This document shows, piece by piece, positions 26,046 to 34,765 of a DNA stretch of 64,000 nt (its first letter is position 1; each line of letters starts with the position of its first letter). The notes under the pieces were generated by a model, which worked only from the letters and a program-made list of their open reading frames with translations, was not told the origin of the DNA and searched no databases. The position numbers were made by a program, and so were the translations under genes. Source of the DNA: JAJPHW01 sp963771505 (GTDB taxonomy: Bacteria; Acidobacteriota; Terriglobia; Terriglobales; Acidobacteriaceae). The stretch lies in contig CAVYTO010000004.1 in NCBI GenBank assembly GCA_963771505.1, forward strand, positions 1 through 64,000, written 5' to 3'.

Positions 26046-26480
26046 TTAAGCGGTGAATAGATGATAGAGCATGAAATAGACGATCACGCCGGTCACTGAA
26101 ACGTACATCCATAGGGGAAACGTCCAGCGGGCGATGGCACGATGGCGGTCGAAGCGCTCGCGAAGGGCGCGAACGAGCGTGATGATGATCATGGGCACAA
26201 TGACCACCGCCAGGGTGACGTGGGTGATAAGAATTGTGAAATAAATGGGACGCCACACGCCTTGTCCGGTGAAGTGAATCGACCCCACGTGAAAGTGATA
26301 GTAGAGATAGCAGCCCAGAAAAATGCTGGACGAAACCAGCGCCGCCAGCATTACGGCGCGATGTGCGGCCATGTTTCCGCGCTTGATGAACCCACGGCCA
26401 ATAAGAAGGAGAACGGCGCTGGTGCCGTTCATGGTGGCATCGATCACTGGAAACATGGCGTACTGCGGGGGAACTTGCAC
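26046..26480 (-). CDS. DUF420 membrane protein (cytochrome oxidase assembly type)
   Basis: A 144-residue protein with four membrane helices and conserved histidines in KRGNMAAHRAVM, CYLYYHFHVGS and LITHVTLAV, the pattern of DUF420 (CtaM/YozB-related), needed for maturation of heme-copper oxidases in Firmicutes. It begins with a GTG whose G is the last base of the ctaA stop (TAGTG), a one-base overlap pointing to translational coupling. Its location directly behind ctaA strengthens the assembly role. Confidence 0.88.
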   Translation of the reverse strand: MQVPPQYAMFPVIDATMNGTSAVLLLIGRGFIKRGNMAAHRAVMLAALVSSSIFLGCYLYYHFHVGSIHFTGQGVWRPIYFTILITHVTLAVVIVPMIIITLVRALRERFDRHRAIARWTFPLWMYVSVTGVIVYFMLYHLFTA

Positions 26481-27418
26481 TATGCGATCACTGTCTCCCG
26501 GCGGTCAGCGGCAGCGTGAACTGTGGATTCCGTCGGCAGCAAGCGCCATACTTGAAAAGTAAGAATGTAAGTTGCAGCCAACAAGAGCGCTCCAACGGCA
26601 ACGTGAGCAACTGTTGACGCGATCATGGGCAATTCCGGTTGCGCAGCGTCGCGGCCCCATTCGACACGCGTGAGAAACGCCAGAAAGCCGAGGCAGAGCT
26701 GCACGGTGACCAAAAACAAAATCGCAATCGCGGGACGGCGAATTGCCGGGACGCTGCCATAGCGGGTTAGCGCGGTTACCGCAGTCCAGGTGAGGATAAT
26801 CGCGACGAGCGGCGCGTTCACAACATGTGGTACCCAACTCAGTCCGTGATGACGGAACAAAGCGCCGAACACGAGTTGCACATAGAGCGCGAGAAGCGAC
26901 AACAATGCCAGGCTCAATAGCCGCGGGCGCGCAGCTTCGCTCCCGAGCGTTTGTGAATCCTCCACCCACTCGCGTCCAGTAAACAGCGCGATACAACAAG
27001 CAATGCAGAAGAATGTCTGGCCAACCGCCGCATGGGCAGACGACACCAACGGCGGAAGAAAGTAAATCACCGTTAATCCACCTAAAGTGCCTTGGGCGAT
27101 GATCGTACCGAGGGCGGCGATGCCGAGAGCTTTCATCCAGCGGCGCTTGTCGGTTCGCCAGGTCCAGATTGCGATGGTGATGGTGAGAACGCCGATGAGT
27201 TCGGCAATCATGCGATGGCTGTGCTCGTAAACTATCCCACCCGTCCACGGTGGCAGTTTATAGAACGAACCGTACGATGTAGGCCAATCAGGGACGGAGA
27301 GCCCAGCGTCGTTGCTCGTGACCAATGCGCCGGCAATGATCAGACAGAAAGTCGCGCAAGCGGTGAAGACCGCAAAGCGATGATGCGCGGCGTTATACGG
27401 AGTAGTGACGGCTTTCAG
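26480..27418 (-). CDS. ctaA: Heme A synthase, CtaA/Cox15; probable CTG start
   Basis: The enzyme oxidises heme O to heme A for aa3-type cytochrome oxidase. Family motifs are SNDAGLSVPDWPTSYGSFY, YEHSHRMIAELIGVL, SAHAAVGQ, FRHHGLSWVPHVVNAPLV and STVAHVAVGALLLA; the four heme-ligand histidines are present. The longest frame with a standard codon begins at a TTG at 27325, which would cut off the first helix. Upstream the frame stays open and reads HHRFAVFTACATFCLIIAG, the expected first transmembrane helix, back to a TAG, without any ATG, GTG or TTG. A CTG at 27418 has AAGGA seven bases before it and would give 312 residues. The protein-level case for extension is strong; the exact codon is inferred. 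Confidence 0.82.
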   Translation of the reverse strand: MKAVTTPYNAAHHRFAVFTACATFCLIIAGALVTSNDAGLSVPDWPTSYGSFYKLPPWTGGIVYEHSHRMIAELIGVLTITIAIWTWRTDKRRWMKALGIAALGTIIAQGTLGGLTVIYFLPPLVSSAHAAVGQTFFCIACCIALFTGREWVEDSQTLGSEAARPRLLSLALLSLLALYVQLVFGALFRHHGLSWVPHVVNAPLVAIILTWTAVTALTRYGSVPAIRRPAIAILFLVTVQLCLGFLAFLTRVEWGRDAAQPELPMIASTVAHVAVGALLLAATYILTFQVWRLLPTESTVHAAADRRETVIA

Positions 27419-27491
27419 GGCTTGATCCTTGAACGAATCAGTCTAACAAGCTGCGGAGGATTTGAAAACGGGCTGACCGGAAAGGAGCGGG

Positions 27492-27526
27492 AAAAAAAAC
27501 GGCCACAACTGGTTCAGTCGTGGCCG
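27492..27526 (-). terminator. Intrinsic terminator of pstS
   Basis: CGGCCAC (27500-27506) pairs with GTGGCCG (27520-27526); on the minus strand the stem is followed by eight T residues (27499-27492). It sits 15 bases beyond the pstS stop and separates pstS from ctaA. Confidence 0.85.
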
Positions 27527-27541
27527 CCAAGTCCTGAGTTG

Positions 27542-28543
27542 CTAGTGAATGGTCTTGATTGCCGCCTGCACCTTTTTTGCCACGCTGTCAGGCAGGGGAG
27601 CATAAGTCAAAGCCGAAGTCATTTTTTGACCGTCGGTGACCATCCAGTTGAGGAAGTCAACCAAAATTTTGCCTTTTGCTGCATCCTTGGACTGGGCCGG
27701 AATTAGCAGCCAGGTGAAGCTGGAGATGGGGTAAGCGTCCTTGCCCGGAGCATTGGTAATCGACACGCGGAAATCGGCGGGCATCGTTGGAACCGATGCC
27801 GCGGCTGCGGTCACGCTTTCCAGGCTGGCTTTGACGAACGCGCCTGAAGAGTTCTTCACGATACCGTACGGGATTTTGTTCTGCACGGCGTAGATCAGTT
27901 CCACGTAACCGATCGATCCTGCCAACTGCCGAATTTGTCCGGCGACGCCTTCGTTGCCTTTACCTCCCAGTCCAACCGGCCACTTTACCGACGTGCCCTT
28001 GCCTGGCCCGCTCTTCCAGTCGGAACTGACCTTCGATAGGTAGTCGGTCCAGATATAAGTCGTTCCGCTTCCATCGGTGCGATGGACGACAATAATGTCC
28101 TGCGCAGGAAACTTCATGTCGGGATTGGCCGACGCTATCGCAGAATCGTTCCATTTCGTGATTTTGCCAAGGTAAATGCCCGCCAGCGCTTCGGGAGTGA
28201 ACTTTACTTCTCCGTTAACGCCCGGGATGTTGTAAGCGGGAACAACCGCTCCCATCACGGTGGGAATATGCACAATCTTGAACTTGGCTTTGGCGAGTTG
28301 CTCATCGGTCATGGGGCCATCGCTGGCGCCGAAGTCGACCGTTCCAACGGTCAGCTGCTGGATGCCGCCGCCGCTGCCAATCGACTGGTAGTTGATCTGA
28401 ATATCGGAATGGAGGTTGTGGTACTCGTTGAACCACTTCGAATACATCGGATAAGGGAAAGTTGCGCCTGCTCCATTCAAAGTAGTCTGCGCCATGGCCG
28501 GCAGCACGAAAGCGAGACACAACAGTGCGATGCGACGTATCAC
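27542..28543 (-). CDS. pstS: Phosphate ABC transporter substrate-binding protein PstS
   Basis: A 333-residue periplasmic phosphate-binding protein. The mature start TLNGAGATFPYPMYSKWF and the motifs SIGSGGGIQQL, DFGASDGPM and VHRTDGSGTTYIWTDYLS hold the phosphate-binding loops. The GTG at 28543 is chosen: CCAGGAGGATTTACTAC lies immediately upstream and it yields the signal peptide VIRRIALLCLAFVLPAMAQ; the longer frame to 28579 would include that ribosome-binding site. It has its own terminator, and no pstC, pstA or pstB lies beside it, so the permease is elsewhere. A Pho-type promoter is expected but I could not confirm one. Confidence 0.95.
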   Translation of the reverse strand: MIRRIALLCLAFVLPAMAQTTLNGAGATFPYPMYSKWFNEYHNLHSDIQINYQSIGSGGGIQQLTVGTVDFGASDGPMTDEQLAKAKFKIVHIPTVMGAVVPAYNIPGVNGEVKFTPEALAGIYLGKITKWNDSAIASANPDMKFPAQDIIVVHRTDGSGTTYIWTDYLSKVSSDWKSGPGKGTSVKWPVGLGGKGNEGVAGQIRQLAGSIGYVELIYAVQNKIPYGIVKNSSGAFVKASLESVTAAAASVPTMPADFRVSITNAPGKDAYPISSFTWLLIPAQSKDAAKGKILVDFLNWMVTDGQKMTSALTYAPLPDSVAKKVQAAIKTIH

Positions 28544-28687
28544 GTAGTAAATCCTCCTGGGATGAAGTAGCAGCTTCAAATCTTTACAATTTAGTATTCA
28601 AGGAATTTGTTAAGAGAAGGTTACAACGCGATAAATATTGGGGAGGTCTGGGGCAAAGGGCAAGTCTGCAGGATGCACCCGGACGAC

Positions 28688-29563
28688 TCAACGCGCGGAG
28701 TCTAAACGCGCGATTTCCCGCGAAAACAGCGGGTTGTTTGGAAACTCAGTATTGAGGCCAGCCAGCAGGGCGCGGGCATGAGCTTTATCTTTTTCTCGGA
28801 CGTAGGCAATCGAGAGCAGGATCCGCGCAAAAGGAGCCAAGTACTGCCCGTGGTCGGCCGTTAGCTGAAGTTCCGCGATACCAGCGCCCTTGTCCCCGGC
28901 CAGCCCTCCCATTCGCACCAGCCACCGCACCGGAGCGGACATGCTTCCGATAATGTATTTGCTGAATCCCGTGGCGAGATGCGCGTCATAGCAATTGGGA
29001 TCGACTGCCAGCAATTGCTGTGCCCAGGTGTCGCCCTCACGTGTGAAGCGAAGGGAAGCCATGTTGCTTTTCTCTATCAAGGCGGCGTAGTCGGCCTTTA
29101 GACCAGAAGACAGTGTCATGGCAAAGAGCGCATCGCGGTTTTTTGGATCCTGCGCCAGACGGGTCCGAGCGCGAGCTTCGGCTTGGTTGAGTGCTGCGGT
29201 GAAGTGGTCGCGGATTGAAGCGTCGGGAGTAACTTTCTTGCGCGCGTCAAATTCTTTGTCATTCTCGAAGAACTGGCCCTCCAGGACTCCCAGGCGATTG
29301 AATTCTGAAAAAAGATAACCTGCCGCCACCGAGACCGGCCCCATCGGATCATCTGGATGATTTTGAGCATAGGTCGCAAAAACCTGATGGGCGCGATCAA
29401 ATTCCAGGTCGTAGAGGAGATGGTAACCATCGAGCAGCGGAACCGTGCCCAACGCCGGAGCGGTGTACGCGGAAAGCGGCAGGCAGCACAGGGCCGCCAC
29501 CGCGACAGACGTTAGCCAGCCGCCGCAGCCCAATCGCGATATCAACGAAGGTTCACGGCCCAT
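28688..29563 (-). CDS. Exported TPR-like protein of unknown function
   Basis: A 291-residue protein with an N-terminal hydrophobic signal or anchor (about residues 17-35), followed by helical pairs of tetratricopeptide type: LLYDLEFDRAHQVFATYAQN, later DTWAQQLLAVDPNCYDAHLA and LAPFARILLSIAYVREKDKA. Such proteins act as scaffolds. Acidobacterial genomes hold many, and I know no specific role for this one. It lies upstream of pstS on the same strand with a 108-base gap, divergent from the M28 peptidase. Confidence 0.75.
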   Translation of the reverse strand: MGREPSLISRLGCGGWLTSVAVAALCCLPLSAYTAPALGTVPLLDGYHLLYDLEFDRAHQVFATYAQNHPDDPMGPVSVAAGYLFSEFNRLGVLEGQFFENDKEFDARKKVTPDASIRDHFTAALNQAEARARTRLAQDPKNRDALFAMTLSSGLKADYAALIEKSNMASLRFTREGDTWAQQLLAVDPNCYDAHLATGFSKYIIGSMSAPVRWLVRMGGLAGDKGAGIAELQLTADHGQYLAPFARILLSIAYVREKDKAHARALLAGLNTEFPNNPLFSREIARLDSAR

Positions 29564-29727
29564 TTAACAATCCTACCAGCCCGTGCGTTTCGTTTCACCT
29601 GGATTTTCTACGCTTCACGATTGCGTCATCTGGCGATTAACAAAGAAGCTCATGAGAATCCCTTCACATCTTGCGCTAGACCTTCTTGTATAATCCGGTG
29701 CTTCGTAGACCTCAAGGAGTTCTGCCC

Positions 29728-31350
29728 ATGACACGCTGTACACGGACAAGTTGTTCGATTGTTAGTTTTGTGTTGTTGATTGCCTCTGCGATCGCCCAGG
29801 AGAAAGTTGACCTTGACGCGGTCAGTCGCATTCGTCATGAGGAATTTCAGAACTCCAAACTTCCGGAGCTGGCGAGCGGACTTATGGATTCGATTGGCGA
29901 ACGGCTCACAGGATCGCCGAACATGAAGCGCGCGAATGAGTGGACTCGCGACGAGTTGACGTCCTTCGGTCTTACGAATTCCCACCTCGAAGCGTGGGGG
30001 CCGTTTGGCCGGGGATGGGCCAATCAGTACGTGAATGTTCGGATGACAGCACCAGACGTCACGCCGCTGCTCGTTTACGCAAAGGCGTGGACTCCGGGGA
30101 CAAATGGGGTCATCTCCGGGAAATGCGTTCGCGTCAACATCGAGAAGAAAGAAGACTTCGAAAAATACAAAGGCAAACTTTCCGGAATGATCGCGGTGTT
30201 CGGCCCTGACCCGGAAGTGAAGCCAATTGATAAGGCTCCGTTCGAAAGATACAGCGAAGAAGAACTCAAGAAACTCGGCCAGTTCGATAGCGAAGAACGG
30301 CATGCCTTCAGCTACGCAGACTACCTTAAGCGGTTAGCTTTTCAAAAAGACATTGCAAAGTTTCTCGCCGATGAAAAAGTGATTGCGGTCGTCGACCATG
30401 GTCGCATTACCTCCGGTGGTGGAACGGTATTTGTGCAGTCAGGAGGATCGTGGAAACCGGGCGAGACCGTCACCGTCCCCGCCGTAACCATGGCCGTCGA
30501 ACAATGGACGCGCATCGCGCGACTACTGAAGCAAAAGAAAGATGTCTCGTTGGAACTCAACGTTGTGAATACTTTCTACGACGATGACCCCATGCAGTAC
30601 GACACCGTAGCTGAAATTCCCGGCGTCGATAAAGACAAGAAAGATGAGATCGTCATGCTTGGCGGGCATCTTGACTCGTGGCATGCGGGAACCGGCGCCA
30701 CCGACAACGGCGCTGGGACCATCGTGATGATGGAAGTAGTTCGCATCTTGAAGTCGTTAGACCTGAAGCCGCGACGCACCATACGCATCGCGTTGTGGAG
30801 CGGAGAAGAAGAGGGTCTGTTTGGATCGCAGTATTATGTGCAAAAACATTTCGGCTCGCGTCCAGCAATGAACGATCCGGACATGAAGGGGATGCCGACT
30901 TTGTTGCGCCGCGAAGCAGGCCCGGTGACCGTGAAACCCGAGCAGGCCAAGGTTTCGGCGTATTTCAATCTGGATAACGGAAGCGGAAAGATTCGCGGCG
31001 TCTACCTACAGGAAAATGCCGCGGTTGAGCCGATCTTCAACTCGTGGATGCAGCCCTTCAGCGACCTAGGCATGGACACCATAACCATGCGGAATACGGG
31101 CGGGACCGACCATCTGTCGTTCGACGCGGTCGGCATCCCCGGCTTCCAGTTCATCCAAGACCCTCTGGATTACGAGACTCGCACTCACCATTCAAATATG
31201 GACGTTTATGATCGGTTGCAATTCGACGATCTCAAGCAGGCTGCGGCGATTGTTGCCAGCTTCGTTTACGAAACGGCGATGCGCGATCAAATGATTCCGC
31301 GGAAGCAAATCGACAATACTCCGCCCAAACCGCCTGAAGACAAAGAGTGA
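29728..31350 (+). CDS. Exported M28-family zinc peptidase (carboxypeptidase Q-like)
   Basis: A 540-residue secreted aminopeptidase/carboxypeptidase. The ATG at 29728 is preceded by AAGGAGTTCTGCCC, the frame being open further to 29686. A signal peptide ends near ASAIAQEKV. After an inserted PA-like domain (residues 130-270) come the zinc ligands: His and Asp in GGHLDSWHAGTGATDNGAG, Glu-Glu in WSGEEEGLFGSQ, Asp in FNLDNGSGK and His in THHSNMDVYD. All five ligands are present, so it should be active on peptides in the periplasm or outside. It converges tail-to-tail with the flavoprotein gene, with only three bases between. Confidence 0.92.
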   Translation: MTRCTRTSCSIVSFVLLIASAIAQEKVDLDAVSRIRHEEFQNSKLPELASGLMDSIGERLTGSPNMKRANEWTRDELTSFGLTNSHLEAWGPFGRGWANQYVNVRMTAPDVTPLLVYAKAWTPGTNGVISGKCVRVNIEKKEDFEKYKGKLSGMIAVFGPDPEVKPIDKAPFERYSEEELKKLGQFDSEERHAFSYADYLKRLAFQKDIAKFLADEKVIAVVDHGRITSGGGTVFVQSGGSWKPGETVTVPAVTMAVEQWTRIARLLKQKKDVSLELNVVNTFYDDDPMQYDTVAEIPGVDKDKKDEIVMLGGHLDSWHAGTGATDNGAGTIVMMEVVRILKSLDLKPRRTIRIALWSGEEEGLFGSQYYVQKHFGSRPAMNDPDMKGMPTLLRREAGPVTVKPEQAKVSAYFNLDNGSGKIRGVYLQENAAVEPIFNSWMQPFSDLGMDTITMRNTGGTDHLSFDAVGIPGFQFIQDPLDYETRTHHSNMDVYDRLQFDDLKQAAAIVASFVYETAMRDQMIPRKQIDNTPPKPPEDKE

Positions 31351-31353
31351 AGT

Positions 31354-33252
31354 CTAGGCTGTTAGAAGTTCGTTTACGGCGCGGCGAGCCTGGTCGATTG
31401 CCTCGTTAGTGTAGGCATTCGCTCCGGCATCTGAATTCGCAACAAAGATGCGGCCGAAAGGTTTTCTGCCGACAATCCACGGCTTTTCACTCTCCGCCCA
31501 GTCGGGATCGAACAAGGGATTCGGAGTGAATGAATAGCCGTGCGCCCAACGATTCACGGTGATGCCGGCAATATCGCGAGCCTGGTCAAAGCCCTGCGGT
31601 CCCAACATTGTGCCGAGTTGCTCGCGGATTTTGCGCTCGAAAGTTGCAAATGGGGTGCTCATCAATTCGACGCGCCCCATGCGATGTTGATCGCGTTCCG
31701 GTAGGCCCGGCCTGCACGGTGTTCGCAACATAAACAAGACCATGGGGTCGCTGGGGTCTTCAGGAAATTTGTAACTGCCGATATTGACGGGGAAATCAAG
31801 AGCCACATAGTTGTGATAACTTCCCGGCGCGACAATTTGATGGATTCCAAGTTTCTGGAATGCGATCCAGTTCTGAATTGCGACGTGGGTATAGACCAGC
31901 GGTGTCTTGACCAGGTAGTGAAGCGCTTCTTTCTGCTTGTCCGGTAGGCTGGGACAGATGTACGGGATCATCGTGTTGTAACAAGCCAGCACGCAACTGC
32001 GTGCTTTCGCGGCAAATAACTTTTCGCCGCGCGCGTAATGGACTTCTACACTTTTGTCGCCCGAGTTCTCAACGTTCACGGCCGTGCTGTTCAACCGAAT
32101 GCGGATTGGCGACGCCTCCTGATCCAGCCGCGTGTAGTCGGCTCGCGCGGTTACGACGTCTTCCATCGTTGTACCCGGGACGGCCCCAGGAATCAGCGAA
32201 CGGACCAAGAGTCGGGCTACGGAAGCGTTTCCATCCGGAAAATGAAAAATGTAGGGCTCGGCTTTTTCTTCCGCGTGAAGACCTAGGCCCTGAAATCCCG
32301 GGTACGAGTCGGCGTCGTAATCGTCATCGCTGTTGTAGCAAGACCACGCAGAGACCGCATCGATCCCCACTCCAAACAGGTCGTGAGTATAGGTTTGAAA
32401 AAACGGCAGCGCTTCGGGCGTGATTTTGCACACGCCGGTCAGGTAATTTGCATAACTGATTTTGGTAAGTTTCGCTTGTTTCTCGGTGAGCGACAAGCCT
32501 GGATAGTAATCGACTTTTTCGGTGTAAACACGGGCAATGTCGCGCTGCGCCGTCTCGGAGAGCGGTGTCTTTCTTAAATACTCAGCCCAGGGGGTCTTGC
32601 CCATTCCCGGGACCAGACGGTCTTCACCGAATGTTTTTTTATCGAAGAAGCAAGCGGTGCCGAGCGTGTCGTAGAGTTTTCGATTGTAGTCTTTGTAGAA
32701 GCGCTGAGTTTCGATTCCAATCTCCTGTAGCAAAGCCTTGGCGACCCCGGAATACGCGGAGGGGCTTTCAATCGATTGGGTTCCGCCATAACTCAGCAGC
32801 ATGCGATTGCCGACGGTAAATTCGTTTCGTTTCGCGTGACCGCCAAAGTCGTCGTGATTATCGAGGATCAGAATGCGCGCCTTGGGATTGGCTTCGCGAT
32901 AAAAATAGGCGGCTGACAATCCACTGATCCCACCGCCCACGATAATCAGATCAAAGGATTCGTTCGTGCTCTGGAGTGTTCCTGTTTCCTTCCACGATTC
33001 GCCGTCGCGCAGGCTGTGCGCTGTTGGATAACTGCCTTCGTGGTTTCCCCGCATCCCCGTGAGAGCAGGAGGATAGTAGCCGGGGCCCTGTTCCGGGGAA
33101 CCTGCGATGGCTGGATCGGACAGCCCTCTGAGCCACGGAGCACTGGAAGCCACGATCGAGCCCCCGACCGCCAGACTCGCGCCGTCCAGAAAATCCCTGC
33201 GCGTGATGTTCCGTGACATCCCCAGTTCGCGATCTTTTGCCTCGTCGCCCAT
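31354..33252 (-). CDS. Tat-exported FAD-dependent oxidoreductase
   Basis: A 632-residue protein with a twin-arginine signal (NITRRDFLDGASLAVGG) and an FAD-binding Rossmann motif DLIIVGGGISGLSAAYFYRE near residue 102, followed by GGHAKRNEF. It belongs to the amine-oxidase/phytoene-desaturase-like NAD(P)-binding group. The long middle part (SYPGFQGLGLHAEEK, YNTMIPYICPSLP) matches Tat-exported flavoproteins of unknown substrate found in Acidobacteriota and Proteobacteria. Export with bound FAD is implied by the Tat signal. The ATG at 33252 follows GGAGGGGGCGA. No cytochrome partner is adjacent, so the electron acceptor is unclear. Confidence 0.88.
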   Translation of the reverse strand: MGDEAKDRELGMSRNITRRDFLDGASLAVGGSIVASSAPWLRGLSDPAIAGSPEQGPGYYPPALTGMRGNHEGSYPTAHSLRDGESWKETGTLQSTNESFDLIIVGGGISGLSAAYFYREANPKARILILDNHDDFGGHAKRNEFTVGNRMLLSYGGTQSIESPSAYSGVAKALLQEIGIETQRFYKDYNRKLYDTLGTACFFDKKTFGEDRLVPGMGKTPWAEYLRKTPLSETAQRDIARVYTEKVDYYPGLSLTEKQAKLTKISYANYLTGVCKITPEALPFFQTYTHDLFGVGIDAVSAWSCYNSDDDYDADSYPGFQGLGLHAEEKAEPYIFHFPDGNASVARLLVRSLIPGAVPGTTMEDVVTARADYTRLDQEASPIRIRLNSTAVNVENSGDKSVEVHYARGEKLFAAKARSCVLACYNTMIPYICPSLPDKQKEALHYLVKTPLVYTHVAIQNWIAFQKLGIHQIVAPGSYHNYVALDFPVNIGSYKFPEDPSDPMVLFMLRTPCRPGLPERDQHRMGRVELMSTPFATFERKIREQLGTMLGPQGFDQARDIAGITVNRWAHGYSFTPNPLFDPDWAESEKPWIVGRKPFGRIFVANSDAGANAYTNEAIDQARRAVNELLTA

Positions 33253-33359
33253 TCGCCCCCTCCGCCGACTCCTGGCTTGACGTTGGTGCCGCCCGTAACC
33301 TTACTATAATCGCGTAAGGTTTGGAAGAGGCACCGTGAGGTTGCGAATAAGCGCCGATC

Positions 33360-34346
33360 TTATTGCGATTTAGGCAACTCCATCAGAAAGCCCGTGCCCT
33401 GGCCTGCCTGCACGCTAGGCAATTGGCCATTCCATTTATCGATATAGGCCCGTTGGTTTTCTAGACGCCGCAATTCCAGCAACTGCGGGGTGATCGAGGT
33501 TTGGCGGATGCGGTTGGCGTCGGCTTCACCCTGCGCTCGCGTGACCGTCGACTTCGCGTCTCCCTGGGCCTCTGCAATCTTCTTCGCTGCTTCAGCCTGC
33601 GTGGTCGCGAGTTGGTTCGTGGCCCGCTCCGCTTCCTGAATCGCTTGTGCCTTAGCTGTGATTGCAGTTGCGATGACCACAGGCACGCGCGGAGCACCAA
33701 TGAATCCGAATTGTTGCACCCCGACGCCAACGTTGTTCACCTTTGCCTGAATTTCCTGTTCCACCTGATGCAGGAACTGCGCCTTCTTCTCTCCGTAAAT
33801 ATCTTCCACGGTGTAGGTTGACGCAACTTCATTCAACGAATTGCGTACGATGTCCCGCAGAATACCGTGAGTGAACACATCCAGATTGTTGACTCGATAT
33901 TTCACATAAAAGTCTGGCACTTTAGTTGGCTCGATCGCATACGAAAGAGATGTATCGGCGAAAATCTCCATGCCCTCTTTGCTGTTGAACCCCATCTCTT
34001 CATTGATTGGATGTCCTTCGTTGACATCCTTTGTCCACTTTACCGTCTGCACGAAGGTGGGAAATTCTATGATCTGCGTGGTCAGCGGACTGTAAAAAAC
34101 CCAGCCTGTCCTGATGGGGATCTGCGAAGCGCCGCGCTGGCTGCCCGCGAGGTTGACTTCGATCCCCGTGTAACCTGCTTCAATGCGCACGACACTGATC
34201 AGGAACGCGGATAAAATCCACAGACCGATCAGCGAAGCAACCACAATCGCTATCCAGCGCAAAGCCGAGCGAGACGATAAATTGCGGCCGAACCTGTCGA
34301 TGATCTCGGGCCGGCCAGTGCCGCGATCTGAATCAAACATGGTCAT
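33360..34346 (-). CDS. SPFH/band 7 (prohibitin-like) membrane protein
   Basis: A 328-residue protein with one N-terminal membrane helix (about residues 30-55, WIAIVVASLIGLWILSAFLI), the SPFH domain (about 60-235) and a C-terminal Ala/Glu/Gln-rich coiled coil (ATTQAEAAKKIAEAQGDAK). SPFH proteins assemble into ring-like membrane scaffolds and often control FtsH-type proteases or lipid domains. The ATG at 34346 is chosen because TTGGAGAAAATT precedes it; the frame also opens at a TTG at 34358. It overlaps the upstream 61-residue membrane gene by ATGA, so the two are co-translated. Confidence 0.9.
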   Translation of the reverse strand: MTMFDSDRGTGRPEIIDRFGRNLSSRSALRWIAIVVASLIGLWILSAFLISVVRIEAGYTGIEVNLAGSQRGASQIPIRTGWVFYSPLTTQIIEFPTFVQTVKWTKDVNEGHPINEEMGFNSKEGMEIFADTSLSYAIEPTKVPDFYVKYRVNNLDVFTHGILRDIVRNSLNEVASTYTVEDIYGEKKAQFLHQVEQEIQAKVNNVGVGVQQFGFIGAPRVPVVIATAITAKAQAIQEAERATNQLATTQAEAAKKIAEAQGDAKSTVTRAQGEADANRIRQTSITPQLLELRRLENQRAYIDKWNGQLPSVQAGQGTGFLMELPKSQ

Positions 34347-34528
34347 AATTTTCTCCAAATTGTGCGCGTTACGATCGGAACGATGACAAGCAGCGCAACG
34401 ATTAACGAAACGCCGCCGATAAACGCCCGGTCACTCGGCAAGTTCATCAATCGAAAAGCTGCTAACAGCACAGAGTAGGTGGCGATCCCCACGATGAGTA
34501 ACGCGACCGCTCGCCAGTGCCATTCCAT
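34343..34528 (-). CDS. Two-helix small membrane protein upstream of SPFH gene (61 aa)
   Basis: A 61-residue protein MEWHWRAVALLIVGIATYSV followed by a second hydrophobic segment (about residues 39-55) and a basic C-terminus. It is not a family I recognise. The ATGA overlap with the SPFH gene and the steady hydrophobic pattern are the main support. A role as a partner or stabiliser of the SPFH assembly is a guess from coupling. Confidence 0.65.
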   Translation of the reverse strand: MEWHWRAVALLIVGIATYSVLLAAFRLMNLPSDRAFIGGVSLIVALLVIVPIVTRTIWRKL

Positions 34529-34765
34529 TGGAACACACCAGTCCTATCCACAAATCTTAGCCAAATTTAATTAAGTACCCCGAGAGGGGGGTGCGATGGG
34601 ATCGAGTTGAGTAATCGGTTACATGTCCGTCACAAGCGGCAAACACTTGCGTCTTCTCTGTACATACTACTGGATGCTGGCTCCCACCCTCGGGATTCAT
34701 GGCACGGTAATCCCTTCAGCCGGTCACTGGGACATCTTGGTCGACGGCCGTTTTCCTCACGACAC

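Noticed and set aside
29650..30303. 217-codon minus-strand frame over the M28 peptidase start
   Set aside because: Overlaps the signal peptide and domain of a clear peptidase; no ribosome-binding site.
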